Source: Azophilus sp965214305
Lineage (GTDB): Bacteria > Pseudomonadota > Gammaproteobacteria > Pseudomonadales > Azotimanducaceae
Assembly: GCA_965214305.1 (NCBI GenBank)
Contig: OZ243949.1
Span: 1,674,001 to 1,738,000, forward strand
Direction of reading: 5' to 3'
Length of the DNA: 64,000 nt
Below the pieces are notes generated by a model. That model did not search any database and had not been told where the DNA came from. It saw nothing but the letters and a program-made list of their open reading frames with translations. A program made the position numbers and the translations under genes. Shown piece by piece: positions 17,710 through 25,854 of the stretch. The number at the start of each line of letters is the position of its first letter. Positions within the stretch are counted from its first letter, which is position 1.

Positions 17710-18984
17710 TCAATTTCTCACCGCTACAAATTTTTCTTCCACTAGTTTTAACATATTGTTTACTCGCTTCTCCCAGCAATTAACTTCAAGCCAATCGCGG
17801 ACTCGCGGTATTTCTAATGGGAACTGCTTTAATTCAAGACAGCGAGCAACCGCATCAGAAAAACTGTTAGCGGAATCTGCCACATTGACGAGTCCAGCAA
17901 ATTCCTCAACATCAGCAACTGATGTCGTCACTACCGGGACATTCAGAGACAAGTACACATACAGTTTTAAAGGATTCATGTGTCTTGTCAGATTATTTTC
18001 TAAGTGGGGAAGTATCGCAACATCAAAATAACGTATATAACGAATTGCTTTTTCATACGTTTTTACGCCTAAGAAATATACGTTACGAATTTTTTTTAAC
18101 TCAAAAATTCGCTTGCTTCTGTGTGTTGAGCCGATCAGCACTAGATTCCAAGAGGGGTTTTTTAATGCTAATTCTGCTAATAAATCTACGTCTAAACGCG
18201 CTTCATCAAGATTTCCAGAATAGCCAATTATGGGACCAGACAAACGCTTTAGTTCTCGGGGTTTTGTCCAGCTTGCGGCTTTCTTCCAAAGCTTTTCCGC
18301 AGCATTAGGAAACAAATATATATTTGTCGAGAATGATTGCATACTGTTAAACATTGTATTGCAATTGACAAAGGTAAGATCGCTTTGTCTAAGAATCTCT
18401 TTGTAGTTTGCGCTAAGTGCTGCTCTGTATTTCGAAGTAGATGACCAAGCTCGTTGATCGTCAATCACGTCAGCAACAACAACGTCTGGCTGAAAGCGAT
18501 CCCGAACCATGGGAAAGTAGAAGTCGTTTGGACAAACCCAAAAAATTGTTCGGCGCTGACCAAGCCCATACCGTTTCAACTTCGATTCAAGATATTCAGG
18601 ATAGTCTTCGGCAGATGGAATCATGTGTCTCAAGCATCGAATAAAAGGCTGACTGGTAAAGTATAGAAACGTATCACTGTATAACTTGCCACGATTAGCG
18701 AGCCCGAGCTTCCTCTGAAGTGTTTGCAGAAACACCAGCCATGCCTGGTTCCCACCTCCGTCAAGGTTGGACTGCCATGACTGCCAAATCAAGTTGCCTG
18801 CGGTCAGCAATCGAATGGGTGCATCGAAATGAAAAATTCGTGCAACACGGGAATCTCGCATCAAGTATTTGATCAGCATATCCTGACGCCGACCATAAAT
18901 GCCTGTATCGTTTTGTTTCCAGAAAAAAACGATATCAAATTTTTTATCAATTGGATTAGCCACAGCAATTTTTCGATCATTCAA
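17710..18984 (-). CDS. glycosyltransferase, GT-B fold (GT1/GT4-like)
   Basis: 424 residues. The C-terminal half shows the nucleotide-sugar binding pattern GPIIGYSGNLDEARLDVDLL, FLGVKTYEKAIRYI, FDVAILPHLENNLTRHMNPLK and LSLNVPVVTT. The N-terminal acceptor half has WKQNDTGIYGRRQDMLIKYL and VVVADVIDDQRAW. Donor and acceptor are unknown; context points to a surface polysaccharide. Its ATG overlaps the stop of the upstream glycosyltransferase by 4 bp. Base composition is A/T-rich, like the sulfotransferase facing it. Confidence 0.82.
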   Translation of the reverse strand: MNDRKIAVANPIDKKFDIVFFWKQNDTGIYGRRQDMLIKYLMRDSRVARIFHFDAPIRLLTAGNLIWQSWQSNLDGGGNQAWLVFLQTLQRKLGLANRGKLYSDTFLYFTSQPFIRCLRHMIPSAEDYPEYLESKLKRYGLGQRRTIFWVCPNDFYFPMVRDRFQPDVVVADVIDDQRAWSSTSKYRAALSANYKEILRQSDLTFVNCNTMFNSMQSFSTNIYLFPNAAEKLWKKAASWTKPRELKRLSGPIIGYSGNLDEARLDVDLLAELALKNPSWNLVLIGSTHRSKRIFELKKIRNVYFLGVKTYEKAIRYIRYFDVAILPHLENNLTRHMNPLKLYVYLSLNVPVVTTSVADVEEFAGLVNVADSANSFSDAVARCLELKQFPLEIPRVRDWLEVNCWEKRVNNMLKLVEEKFVAVRN

Positions 18985-20450
18985 GGCTGGCCACTTTGTC
19001 CCGTTTCGAGCAATCGTAAGCTGGTCCGAGATTCCTCCCCTTGAAAAATATGGCTGTGGAAATTAATCAAGTCATAAAACATTGTCGGTACTGGTGCTGG
19101 ACGCGCTAACAAGCTGTCGATCAAGTTAGATAAACAGGGTAATACGGCACTATGACTAAATTTTTGCAGAAACGTGACTCGATTAGCTTCTGCCTGCTGC
19201 TTACGACGCGGATAGTCATCAAAAATAGCCTCGATTTGGTGCTCAGGCACTGTGTCGAGTATTTCCACTAAGCCGTCCTCTGCTAGGGGTAGAATCGGTG
19301 GTACCCCGCTTGCAAGGATTGGTATGCCCAACGCTAAGGCATCGGTAAGCTTCGCGGGTATCTGAAATAAAGACACCGCTTCTTGGATGCTTTGCGGTAA
19401 GCAAACTAAATCGCCCGCGCAAAGATAACCGGGTAGATGTGAAAACGGGACATCAGGAACAGATAAAATACTAGTCGGGTTAGCACTCTCAAGTAGCTTT
19501 CGAGAACCGGAGTCTGCGGCAGATCCAACAATGAGTAGCTTGCAGCTATGCCTTCGTACTCGTTGTAACGCTGTAATGATTGTCGCTAAGCCCTTATGTA
19601 TCCGAGGCGTCCCAGCAAACACAATTACCTTATCCTCCGGGGTAATGCCAAGCGCATTTCGAATAGCATCTCGAGGCCAAGCATCTGGATCAAAGTCCCT
19701 CTCATCTCTAGCATGCGGGACAATTGTGCCTCCATACCGGCGCTGTAGTTGAATGTTGGACACGGTTAGTTCATCACATAGCGGCACTAACGACTCGCAA
19801 AAGCGCGTCCAGATCTCACCCCAGGGCTGTTTGAAGCTGGTCTCGTGTTGCAGTCGCTGAACTTCTTCGAGCGTCAACGGGTCTCGCGTTAAAAAAAAAC
19901 TGGGTTCATAATCGTCAATGTCCAAAATAATAGGACGATTACGGTGTATCTTAGCCAAAATAGCCAATTCTAAACTCGGCAATCGAGGTTTGGAAACGTA
20001 AAGAATATCCCCATTTATAGTTTGTGCAATTTTCTCCATATCTTTGAAATATAAGGGAAAATCTCTTCCTCGGATAGCCTTGATCGATACTCGGCTGCAA
20101 CCTCTTAGGGGCTTCCACAAAGACCCTCCAAAACGAGGAAAACTAGCGCCAATCACCTCTACCTCGAAACGACGCATCAGCACTTCTGCCAACAGATAAG
20201 CTCGCCCCAAAGGATTATGCCCAACATCCCAGGCAATCACAGACACTTTGGGTATCTTGCGGTTCGGGAATTGCCCAACTCTTGGCTCGTCCCAATCGGA
20301 GGAGTAGTGCGATCTTCTCTCGCGCGCCTTGCAAATAATTTCAGATGCTCGCCTCAAGCGAGACAAATGGCGATACTGCCCGAATGAGGACCCTGCATAC
20401 ATCTTTCGAATCGACGTGTGCCACACATAATCGAGCCATTCAAAGATCAT
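18981..20450 (-). CDS. glycosyltransferase family 4-type
   Basis: 489 residues. A GT-B enzyme: an N-terminal part with VSVIAWDVGHNPLGRAYLLAEVL and DIDDYEPSFFL, and a C-terminal GT4 part with KVIVFAGTPRIHKGLATII, KLLIVGSAAD, YLCAGDLVCLPQSIQEAVS and IPAKLTDALALGIPILASG. The Glu of the usual EX7E motif may be within the QSIQEAVSLFQIPAK stretch. A hydrophobic-poor N-terminal 70 residues precede it. It is the first gene of a two-gene operon with the next glycosyltransferase (ATGA overlap). Confidence 0.85.
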   Translation of the reverse strand: MIFEWLDYVWHTSIRKMYAGSSFGQYRHLSRLRRASEIICKARERRSHYSSDWDEPRVGQFPNRKIPKVSVIAWDVGHNPLGRAYLLAEVLMRRFEVEVIGASFPRFGGSLWKPLRGCSRVSIKAIRGRDFPLYFKDMEKIAQTINGDILYVSKPRLPSLELAILAKIHRNRPIILDIDDYEPSFFLTRDPLTLEEVQRLQHETSFKQPWGEIWTRFCESLVPLCDELTVSNIQLQRRYGGTIVPHARDERDFDPDAWPRDAIRNALGITPEDKVIVFAGTPRIHKGLATIITALQRVRRHSCKLLIVGSAADSGSRKLLESANPTSILSVPDVPFSHLPGYLCAGDLVCLPQSIQEAVSLFQIPAKLTDALALGIPILASGVPPILPLAEDGLVEILDTVPEHQIEAIFDDYPRRKQQAEANRVTFLQKFSHSAVLPCLSNLIDSLLARPAPVPTMFYDLINFHSHIFQGEESRTSLRLLETGQSGQP

Positions 20451-20497
20451 GCTAATGCCTCATATCTGAGTCGCCTACTTCTCTACTCAAAAATCAT

Positions 20498-20565
20498 AGG
20501 AGTCCGCGCCGGAGGAATTCGCGGCTGCAAATCCGCTATCGCGACTCCCTACGGCGCGGGCTCCT
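20498..20565. repeat. family A palindromic repeat, 68-bp deleted copy
   Basis: Begins AGGAGTCCGCGCC and ends GGCGCGGGCTCCT as its inverted partner. The middle contains GAATTCGCGGCTGCAAATCC, the right-hand body of family A, so the left half has been lost. It lies just upstream of the glycosyltransferase start. Confidence 0.7.
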
Positions 20566-21083
20566 AGTACCGAGAAATAAATTCAACTCCCCTAAACAAT
20601 ACCACAGGCTCCAGCGCGCGTGGCGTGTTGCGCTGGAACCTGTTCATGACGATGGGCATGGCGCAGTCTGGGCGACATCGTCTCGAGCCTATTGGCGCAA
20701 GGCCGAGCGCTTTGCCATCTCGGTGTCCGACAAAGCGAACGTGGGGCCATCACGTCCAACCAAACTATTAAGTTCATTAGTGCCCCCCACCGGCCGCGAC
20801 GGATCGGTTAGCGCAACTCTGGAAACAGGCCGGGACCATGTCTACCTTTCGATCAATGCCGCACTCTCTGTGGCCGACGATCATCGACATATACAGGTCG
20901 CACTAGCGGGTGGGGTTGTTCTTCAAATGGATCAAACAGAATCTGCAGATCAATGTCGGGTTCCCAAACGAGCCACGTCAATCAAAGCATCCATATCTCT
21001 GTAGCCCCATCTAGGTCTTCTTCGTAGGAAGCCGTAGTAATATCCGCAACAGCATAATTATACGGAGGCGCCCAGCGCACGCC
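20566..21083 (+). pseudogene. IS4-family transposase remnant in an otherwise empty gap
   Basis: Near 20917-21000 the plus strand reads LFFKWIKQNLQINVGFPNEP and QSKHPYLCS. This is the C-terminal YREK-region signature of IS4-type DDE transposases, where FFKWIKQ-L is highly conserved. The rest of the element upstream is not recognisable. The remainder of the gap holds nothing I can identify. Confidence 0.55.
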
Positions 21084-21845
21084 ATGCAACAGAGAATCCT
21101 AGACATCATCACCTTCAAGACCTACACCGAACTCAAGGCCGAATCACAGCGCTACTATTTGGGCGTGCTCTGGTGGCTTGCAGAGCCAATTATCCACATG
21201 CTTGTCTTCTATTTCGTCTTCGGCATCCTGTTCGAGCGTGGAACAGAAGATTTTGTGGTCTTCCTGTTAACCGGGCTCGTGTTCTGGCAGTGGTTCCAAT
21301 CGACCGTGATGCAGTGCGCAGAAACGCTCATCGTCAATCAACCCCTATTCAATCAGGTATTCGTACCCAAATTTATTTTTCCCGCCGTTGTGATGCTGAA
21401 AAACACCGCAAAGTTCGGCATTGTATTCCTGATATTGATCCTGTTCCTGCTGATCTACGGCATAGAACCATCGGCAGCCTGGATAACCGCGCCCGTCGTA
21501 CTAGTCGTGGGCGGAGCGCTGATCGCGGGAATTGCCAGCCTCGTGGGGGCAATCACCCCATTCATACCCGATCTGCGGGTGCTCTTGGAAAACGGCATGC
21601 GCGCCTTGCTCTTCATGTCCGGCATTTTCTACGATCTGGATTCTTTCGAGACACCATACAAGATCCTGTTTCAACTGAACCCGGTCGCCGTGATAATCGA
21701 CAATCTGCGCGCCGTTCTGCTGCGGGGTGAGTTCCCGGACGGTCTGCAGCTCATCGCCGTGCTCGCATTCGCCATCGTTGCCGGTGTTGCCGGTCTCGTC
21801 ATAATGCATGCCAACGGGTCGCGGTACTCTAAAATCGCCATTTGA
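21084..21845 (+). CDS. wzm: ABC-type polysaccharide exporter, permease subunit (Wzm/KpsM-like)
   Basis: 253 residues with six hydrophobic segments in the ABC-2 permease pattern. It begins MQQRILDIITFKTYTELKAE and has the family's WWLAEPIIHMLVFYFVFG and LTGLVFWQWFQSTV. The C-terminal part has FELNP-type YKILFQLNPVAVIIDNLRAVLL. It forms the membrane channel that exports lipid-linked O-antigen or capsule-like glycan with the ATPase encoded at 25855. These two genes are normally adjacent; here 4 kb separate them. The last codons, stop and next five bases are repeated exactly at 25740-25769. Confidence 0.85.
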   Translation: MQQRILDIITFKTYTELKAESQRYYLGVLWWLAEPIIHMLVFYFVFGILFERGTEDFVVFLLTGLVFWQWFQSTVMQCAETLIVNQPLFNQVFVPKFIFPAVVMLKNTAKFGIVFLILILFLLIYGIEPSAAWITAPVVLVVGGALIAGIASLVGAITPFIPDLRVLLENGMRALLFMSGIFYDLDSFETPYKILFQLNPVAVIIDNLRAVLLRGEFPDGLQLIAVLAFAIVAGVAGLVIMHANGSRYSKIAI

Positions 21846-21850
21846 GGTTT
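21821..21850 (+). repeat. 30-bp direct repeat, left copy (end of wzm)
   Basis: Covers the last codons (RYSKIAI) and stop of wzm plus GGTTT. An exact second copy is at 25740-25769, in front of the ATPase gene. The bases on either side of the two copies differ. Between them lies a 3.9-kb segment of unrelated genes and gene fragments. Confidence 0.9.
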
Positions 21851-21887
21851 AATACCGGCAGTCGCCGTGTGTTAGCCGAGTGAGTGA

Positions 21888-22673
21888 ATGAATGTCAAAA
21901 ACGGGTTAGCGGGATGGCTCTACAAACGTCGGCGTAGTACTCGTCGATCAGCGCACTCATTCCTGCTTGAGATTGATCCACTGGAGGCACTGGCAAGCCG
22001 CCTTGCATCTTCCTTTGCGGACGCAGCGCCGTTCAAGCATGTGGTCATTGACGACTTTCTGCCGGAACCTTTGGCCAGAACCTTCTTACAGGACTTCCCC
22101 GGCCCCAAGTCGGATATCTGGTTGGAACGCAACGCCATTCAGCAGCCTGGGAAGCTGGGCATTACCCATGCCTCGAGGCTCCACGGCTTGGCCCCCTCAA
22201 TCCATGCTGCCCTGTGCGAGTTCAACGCTTACCCCTTTGTCAACTTCCTAAGCCGCTTGACCGGCATCAACAAGCTGCTGCCGGACATCTACTTGCACGG
22301 AGGCGGATTGCATCAGATTCTGGATGGCGGGCACTTGGACGTGCATGCCGACTTCACCCATTTGCGCGCCTTGGACCTCTACCGCCGAGTAAACGTGCTC
22401 TACTACCTGAACCCGGGCTGGAAGCCGGAGTACGGCGGCTGCTTGGAGTTTTGGGGCGCGGACCGGTCAACCTGCGTGAAATCGATTGCGCCGCAATTCA
22501 ACAGGCTGGTTGTTTTCAACACGGACACGAAAAGCTATCACGGACACCCGGCGCCACTACAGGCTCCCAACGGAGTCACCCGCAAGTCAATGGCCTTCTA
22601 CTATTACACAGCGCAACCAGCACCAGACGAAGAGTACACTGAACACGTTGAATGGCTTAGCAACACCTCATAA
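21888..22673 (+). CDS. 2-oxoglutarate/Fe(II)-dependent oxygenase (prolyl-4-hydroxylase-like)
   Basis: 261 residues. The double-stranded beta-helix iron site is GGHLDVHADFTH, with His153 and Asp155 (or His149/Asp151) as HxD, the distal His in DTKSYHGHP (residues 218-220) and the 2-oxoglutarate-binding Arg232 in TRKSMAFYYY. Proteins of this type hydroxylate sugars, lipids or proteins, and close relatives are often found in polysaccharide clusters. It sits inside the segment that splits wzm and wzt, 38 bp after the left direct repeat. The substrate is unknown. Confidence 0.82.
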   Translation: MNVKNGLAGWLYKRRRSTRRSAHSFLLEIDPLEALASRLASSFADAAPFKHVVIDDFLPEPLARTFLQDFPGPKSDIWLERNAIQQPGKLGITHASRLHGLAPSIHAALCEFNAYPFVNFLSRLTGINKLLPDIYLHGGGLHQILDGGHLDVHADFTHLRALDLYRRVNVLYYLNPGWKPEYGGCLEFWGADRSTCVKSIAPQFNRLVVFNTDTKSYHGHPAPLQAPNGVTRKSMAFYYYTAQPAPDEEYTEHVEWLSNTS

Positions 22674-23108
22674 GTCGTAAAGCCCCCGTACCCGCCGCCG
22701 TTCGGCCAGATAGCTCAGTCGAAGCATCCAGGACAGGACGGGGTGGCGGCGCTTGCCGTGCAGTTCCCCCGAGAAAGCACTGCGCCTCGGCATCTCCACA
22801 TCCTCGGCAACGCCCAGAAAGACAAAGATCTCGCGCAGTACGGCATGGTGATCCTGCTTTAGTTGGCGGCTGCGCACAATGAGCGCCCGACACCGCGTCA
22901 TACTCAACCATGACCCGCCCTCCTCAATGTGGCTCTGTGCTAATGGCTCCAAACCCAAACATAACCCACGATCCTGAGGGCCAAGGCAGGTCAATCCATG
23001 CTTGAGGTTGATGGAGATTGGTTCAATCTGTGACGAGCTGGGGAAAGGGTCTATTTTCAGCCTGTCAGCTTCGAGTTCGCTCTCAATATCGGGTTTGGAC
23101 AGTACCAT
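22668..23108 (-). pseudogene. chimeric pseudogene: dCTP deaminase-like start fused to a sulfotransferase C-terminus
   Basis: Codons 1-38 read VLSKPDIESELEADRLKIDP then QIEPISINLKHG, the typical N-terminus of dCTP deaminase/dUTPase-fold proteins. From about codon 76 to 146 the frame changes family: LIVRSRQLKQDHHAVLREIF, VFLGVAEDVEMP, LSWMLRLSYLAERRRVRGLY. This closely parallels the C-terminus of the sulfotransferase at 34332-35159 (VLRRVFHFLGVSE, LLLRLSYLPELRRLRTL). Neither catalytic site is complete. It overlaps the end of the oxygenase gene by 6 bp. Confidence 0.65.
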
Positions 23109-23428
23109 CAGACCATACTCGTCATATACTCCCGCGTATTGCCTTGCAGCAACGCCCCTTGAACCGCCTCGCCCGGTATGTTGGCCTCGAAGGTGTTGTC
23201 GGTCAGGCTTAGTGTATTCGCTAGCACCTGATCCGGCCCTTCCTCAATCTTTTCCTTGAGAAGGCAGACGTTCACGAAACCCATCCAATGTCAGCCATCC
23301 AGATCACTTTTCACGGCCCTCTCGTTGGAAAAAGAACCGGGCGCAACGGTGCAGGGTAGCCAGACCTTAGCCAAGGGGTGCCCGGACGCGTTGATACTGC
23401 CCAGAAGAGCCCCGATGTCTCTTTTCAT
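23108..23428 (-). pseudogene. small gene fragments upstream of the dCTP-deaminase-like start
   Basis: Two protein-like frames follow each other on the minus strand. The first, from ATG at 23428, runs MKRDIGALLGSINASGHPLA, KVWLPCTVAPGSF and stops at 23291. The second, from ATG at 23284, runs MGFVNVCLLKEKIEEGPDQV, LANTLSLTDNTFEANIPGEA and stops at 23108, overlapping the next ATG. They may be one frameshifted gene. I do not recognise the family. The ATG/TGA overlap suggests former coupling to the deaminase-like gene. Confidence 0.4.
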
Positions 23429-23562
23429 TGGATCATCCCTGGGTCGGAGTGGCGCGATTGTGGCGCATTTTTCCTTATTGCGCCTCCTTATTGCGCCATA
23501 TTCAGGACCTAATTGCGCCACTAAAAACCCTTTTATGGATAATTTTTCCAACTGGTCATAAA

Positions 23563-23742
23563 ATTCTGAACGGCATCCATCTGTGGCCCATCGACTTCGC
23601 CGTGGCGCGCATGTCCACAGGCCTTGATTTCGTCGGCGACCCGGCGGACGAACTCATCGCAGCGACAAGCGTAGTGCATGACGTGCCGCTCTTGACCCGG
23701 GATCGAGTGATTCGCCGCTCCGCTATGGTGCCTCTGGCCTGA
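23563..23742 (+). pseudogene. PIN-domain (VapC-type) toxin, C-terminal fragment
   Basis: The frame reads ILNGIHLWPIDFAVA, DFVGDPADELIAATSVVHD and VPLLTRDRVIRRSAMVPL. This is the last third of a PIN RNase, with the conserved DPADELIAATA-type helix and LLTRDRxI strand. The N-terminal half is missing and the frame before 23563 is unrelated. Different from the fragment at 12796, which preserves the N-terminal half of another PIN gene. Confidence 0.7.
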
Positions 23743-23913
23743 CGGGTTGACACCCCGACACGGCTTCGGGTTCACCTTGACCTTGCGTACGTTAGAGCAT
23801 GCCTGCGCGAAGAGCTTAAATTCCGAAAGATTCTGAGCCGCTACAACTGATTGCAACCCTCCTGCGCTTCCCGCATGATTCAGTGAAATAAACCAAAGAT
23901 CCGTCCAAGCCCC

Positions 23914-24939
23914 ATGTCAACAGACATCCAGTTTGAACGAGCGCTCTCCGATTTCCTCACTAGCGACTCCACCGTGCGCGTCATGGTGGCGGCTTCCGAG
24001 GCTGGTCGCCCGGCCATCGAGGCGATCGGCTCGGATCTTCTGCGTCATTTCGGCGATCGCGTACGCCCGAATCCCGTCAAGCAGCGCATCGGGCGGCTAG
24101 TCCGCCCCATCATGAAGCGGCATGGCTTCGAGCCGCACAAGAGCCGCAGGTACGCCAAGTCCAAATTATTCACCGCTGGCACGGTGTACCGACGTCAGCC
24201 TGAACCGATTATTGCTGTCCTCAAACGGCATGGACTCGACTTCCCCCCCGAAGCAGTCCGTCGCGAAATCTGTAAGGCCGCCCAGAGTGTTGTCGGCGAT
24301 CCGCCTTTCGTCGCACGGCCCCCAGTGGACTGGTCACAGTTCTTGGAGACCGCGCCCGCCCCGAGCAATCAACAACAGGCCCTGCTTGCATTCACAACCG
24401 CGTTGGATTACGAGCTTTGTGAGCAGGCGCAACGACGTAACGAAGCGGTCCCGAACCACCAACTCACCGCCCACGAACGCCAGCACTTCGGTCTCGCCCA
24501 CCCTCATCCCAATAGCCAGAACGGCTGCCTCCCGGCCCGCCTCAGATCAGCTTTGAAGTTCGGCGTACTCTGCGCCACGGGCTTCACGCTCCCCGAGACT
24601 GCTCGACTCCTGAACTCCGACGAACACACCTTGTCCAACATGGTCGGGAAACGAAGCCTCTATGTCGCACCGCCAACGCCCGCAGTTCCCACGCGACTCC
24701 CGCTGTTTCAATTCCACTCCCGCGGCCTCGTTCCAGGGATGAAGAACATCCTTCCGCGGCTCGACGCTGCCATCCACCCGGTAGGCGTGTTCAACTGGTT
24801 CACCAGCCCGCATCCCGACCTCGCTCTCAGACAGAGCGGCTTCGAACCCACCTCGCCGCGGGATTGGCTGCTGCACCGCTATTCGTCGGAACCGGTCTGC
24901 CGACTCGCGGCCTCCGTTGCCGTCGCCGCACCTGCCTGA
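23914..24939 (+). CDS. putative antitoxin partner of the RES-domain toxin (large, helix-turn-helix and toxin-binding regions)
   Basis: 341 residues. The C-terminal third holds a helix-turn-helix (ATGFTLPETARLLNSDEHTL) followed by LPLFQFHSRGLVPGMKNILP and HPVGVFNWFTSPHPDLALRQ, SPRDWLLHRYS, the pattern of MbcA/ParS-type antitoxins that pair with RES toxins. The N-terminal 120 residues (RPAIEAIGSDLLRHFGDRVR, VYRR) are an extra region I do not recognise, so the protein is much longer than a usual Xre-type antitoxin. It is followed after three bases by the RES toxin frame. It likely binds both the toxin and its own promoter. Confidence 0.65.
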   Translation: MSTDIQFERALSDFLTSDSTVRVMVAASEAGRPAIEAIGSDLLRHFGDRVRPNPVKQRIGRLVRPIMKRHGFEPHKSRRYAKSKLFTAGTVYRRQPEPIIAVLKRHGLDFPPEAVRREICKAAQSVVGDPPFVARPPVDWSQFLETAPAPSNQQQALLAFTTALDYELCEQAQRRNEAVPNHQLTAHERQHFGLAHPHPNSQNGCLPARLRSALKFGVLCATGFTLPETARLLNSDEHTLSNMVGKRSLYVAPPTPAVPTRLPLFQFHSRGLVPGMKNILPRLDAAIHPVGVFNWFTSPHPDLALRQSGFEPTSPRDWLLHRYSSEPVCRLAASVAVAAPA

Positions 24940-24942
24940 ACT

Positions 24943-25572
24943 TTGGCCGAAAGCCTCCCGGCGCCTCCCAAGCGCCTCCGTAACCTTGCACCCCGCGACC
25001 GCGAGCTGTTCACTCTCGCCGCAGGTGATCCTCCGGTCTGGAGGCTATATCACCGCCACCCATATGACACCCATTGGTCTACCTTTCGCCGCGATGGCCC
25101 GTTTTCCAATACTCGCTTCGACCATCAGCTCGAAAACGGTTCCTCCCTACGGTCGATCTTATACGCCGCCAGCGATTTCACGACATGCCTCGCCGAAGTT
25201 TTCCAAGATACCCGCGTCATTGATGCCCGCAAGAACGAACCCCGTCTCGCCAAATTCGCATTTACCGCCGACCTTCACCTCCTCGACCTGACCGGTCCAT
25301 GGATCACCCGCGCTGGCGGATCCATGGCGATCAACTCAGGCGCGCGCGCCAGGGCACGCCATTGATCTCGCGAGATCTATGACGCTTTCCCGGATATTGA
25401 TGGACTGCGCTACGCCTCCAGTACGCATGCGAACAAACCCTGTTATGTCTTCTACGATCGTGCCGAACCCTCTCTGGATTCTCAGCCTTCTTTTGACGTG
25501 CAACTCAGCCTCCCCGAACTTGAGCCTCTACTCGAAGACGCGGCCGACACATTGGGCTACGAACTCACATAA
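24943..25572 (+). pseudogene. RES-domain toxin with an in-frame TGA at a conserved tryptophan position
   Basis: RES toxins are NAD+-degrading enzymes. The frame of 210 codons has VWRLYHRHPYDTHW with Arg34, RSILYAASDFTTCLAEVF with Tyr74 and Glu85, and GGSMAINSG. Codon 141 is TGA (25363-25365), directly after RARARH. The same frame then continues with SREIYDAFPDIDGLRYASST and NKPCYVFYDRAEPS to TAA at 25570. Relatives usually have Trp at this place, so TGG has become TGA. Without readthrough the last third is lost. The start is a TTG three bases after the antitoxin stop. The pair is a RES-type II toxin-antitoxin module with a disabled toxin. Confidence 0.78.
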
Positions 25573-25622
25573 GCCAGGAAAACAAACCGTCAAGTCCATG
25601 CCTTCCAGGTGCGAGCGCGAGC

Positions 25623-25706
25623 AGTGGCTCAATGTGGAAACGCTTCATTACCGTAGCCCAACGCGGGCGCGGTCTCTACGGCAGCGAAAATTAAAACTGA
25701 GCCACT
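25623..25706. repeat. family B palindromic repeat
   Basis: An 84-bp element with perfect 9-bp inverted ends AGTGGCTCA/TGAGCCACT. Inside is CGCTTCATTACCGTAGCCCA and ACGCGGGCGCGGTCTCT. Other copies are at 47499-47583 and, as a right half, at 26720-26778. Family B is distinct in sequence from family A. Confidence 0.75.
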
Positions 25707-25739
25707 ACCCAGATGCGGAATCACATTTCTAAAGGTTGT

Positions 25740-25769
25740 GCGGTACTCTAAAATCGCCATTTGAGGTTT
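25740..25769 (+). repeat. 30-bp direct repeat, right copy (relic of the wzm 3' end)
   Basis: Exact copy of 21821-21850, here detached from any gene. It is followed by a spacer and the ATPase gene of the exporter, as expected if the DNA between the copies was inserted after the wzm stop with duplication of its end. A 26-codon frame (MNQHLTRIFHQLSSQARRI) at 25791-25871 lies between this copy and the ATPase. Confidence 0.9.
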
Positions 25770-25854
25770 CGGGCACTAAGATTTGCAGCAATGAACCAGC
25801 ACCTAACCCGCATATTTCACCAACTTTCGTCGCAAGCACGACGTATCGGCTTCC

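Noticed and set aside
25363..25365. In-frame TGA of the RES gene as a selenocysteine codon or a UGA-Trp code
   Set aside because: The position corresponds to Trp in relatives, not Cys; no stem-loop of SECIS type is obvious. TGA serves as normal stop for many other genes in the window, so the code is standard.
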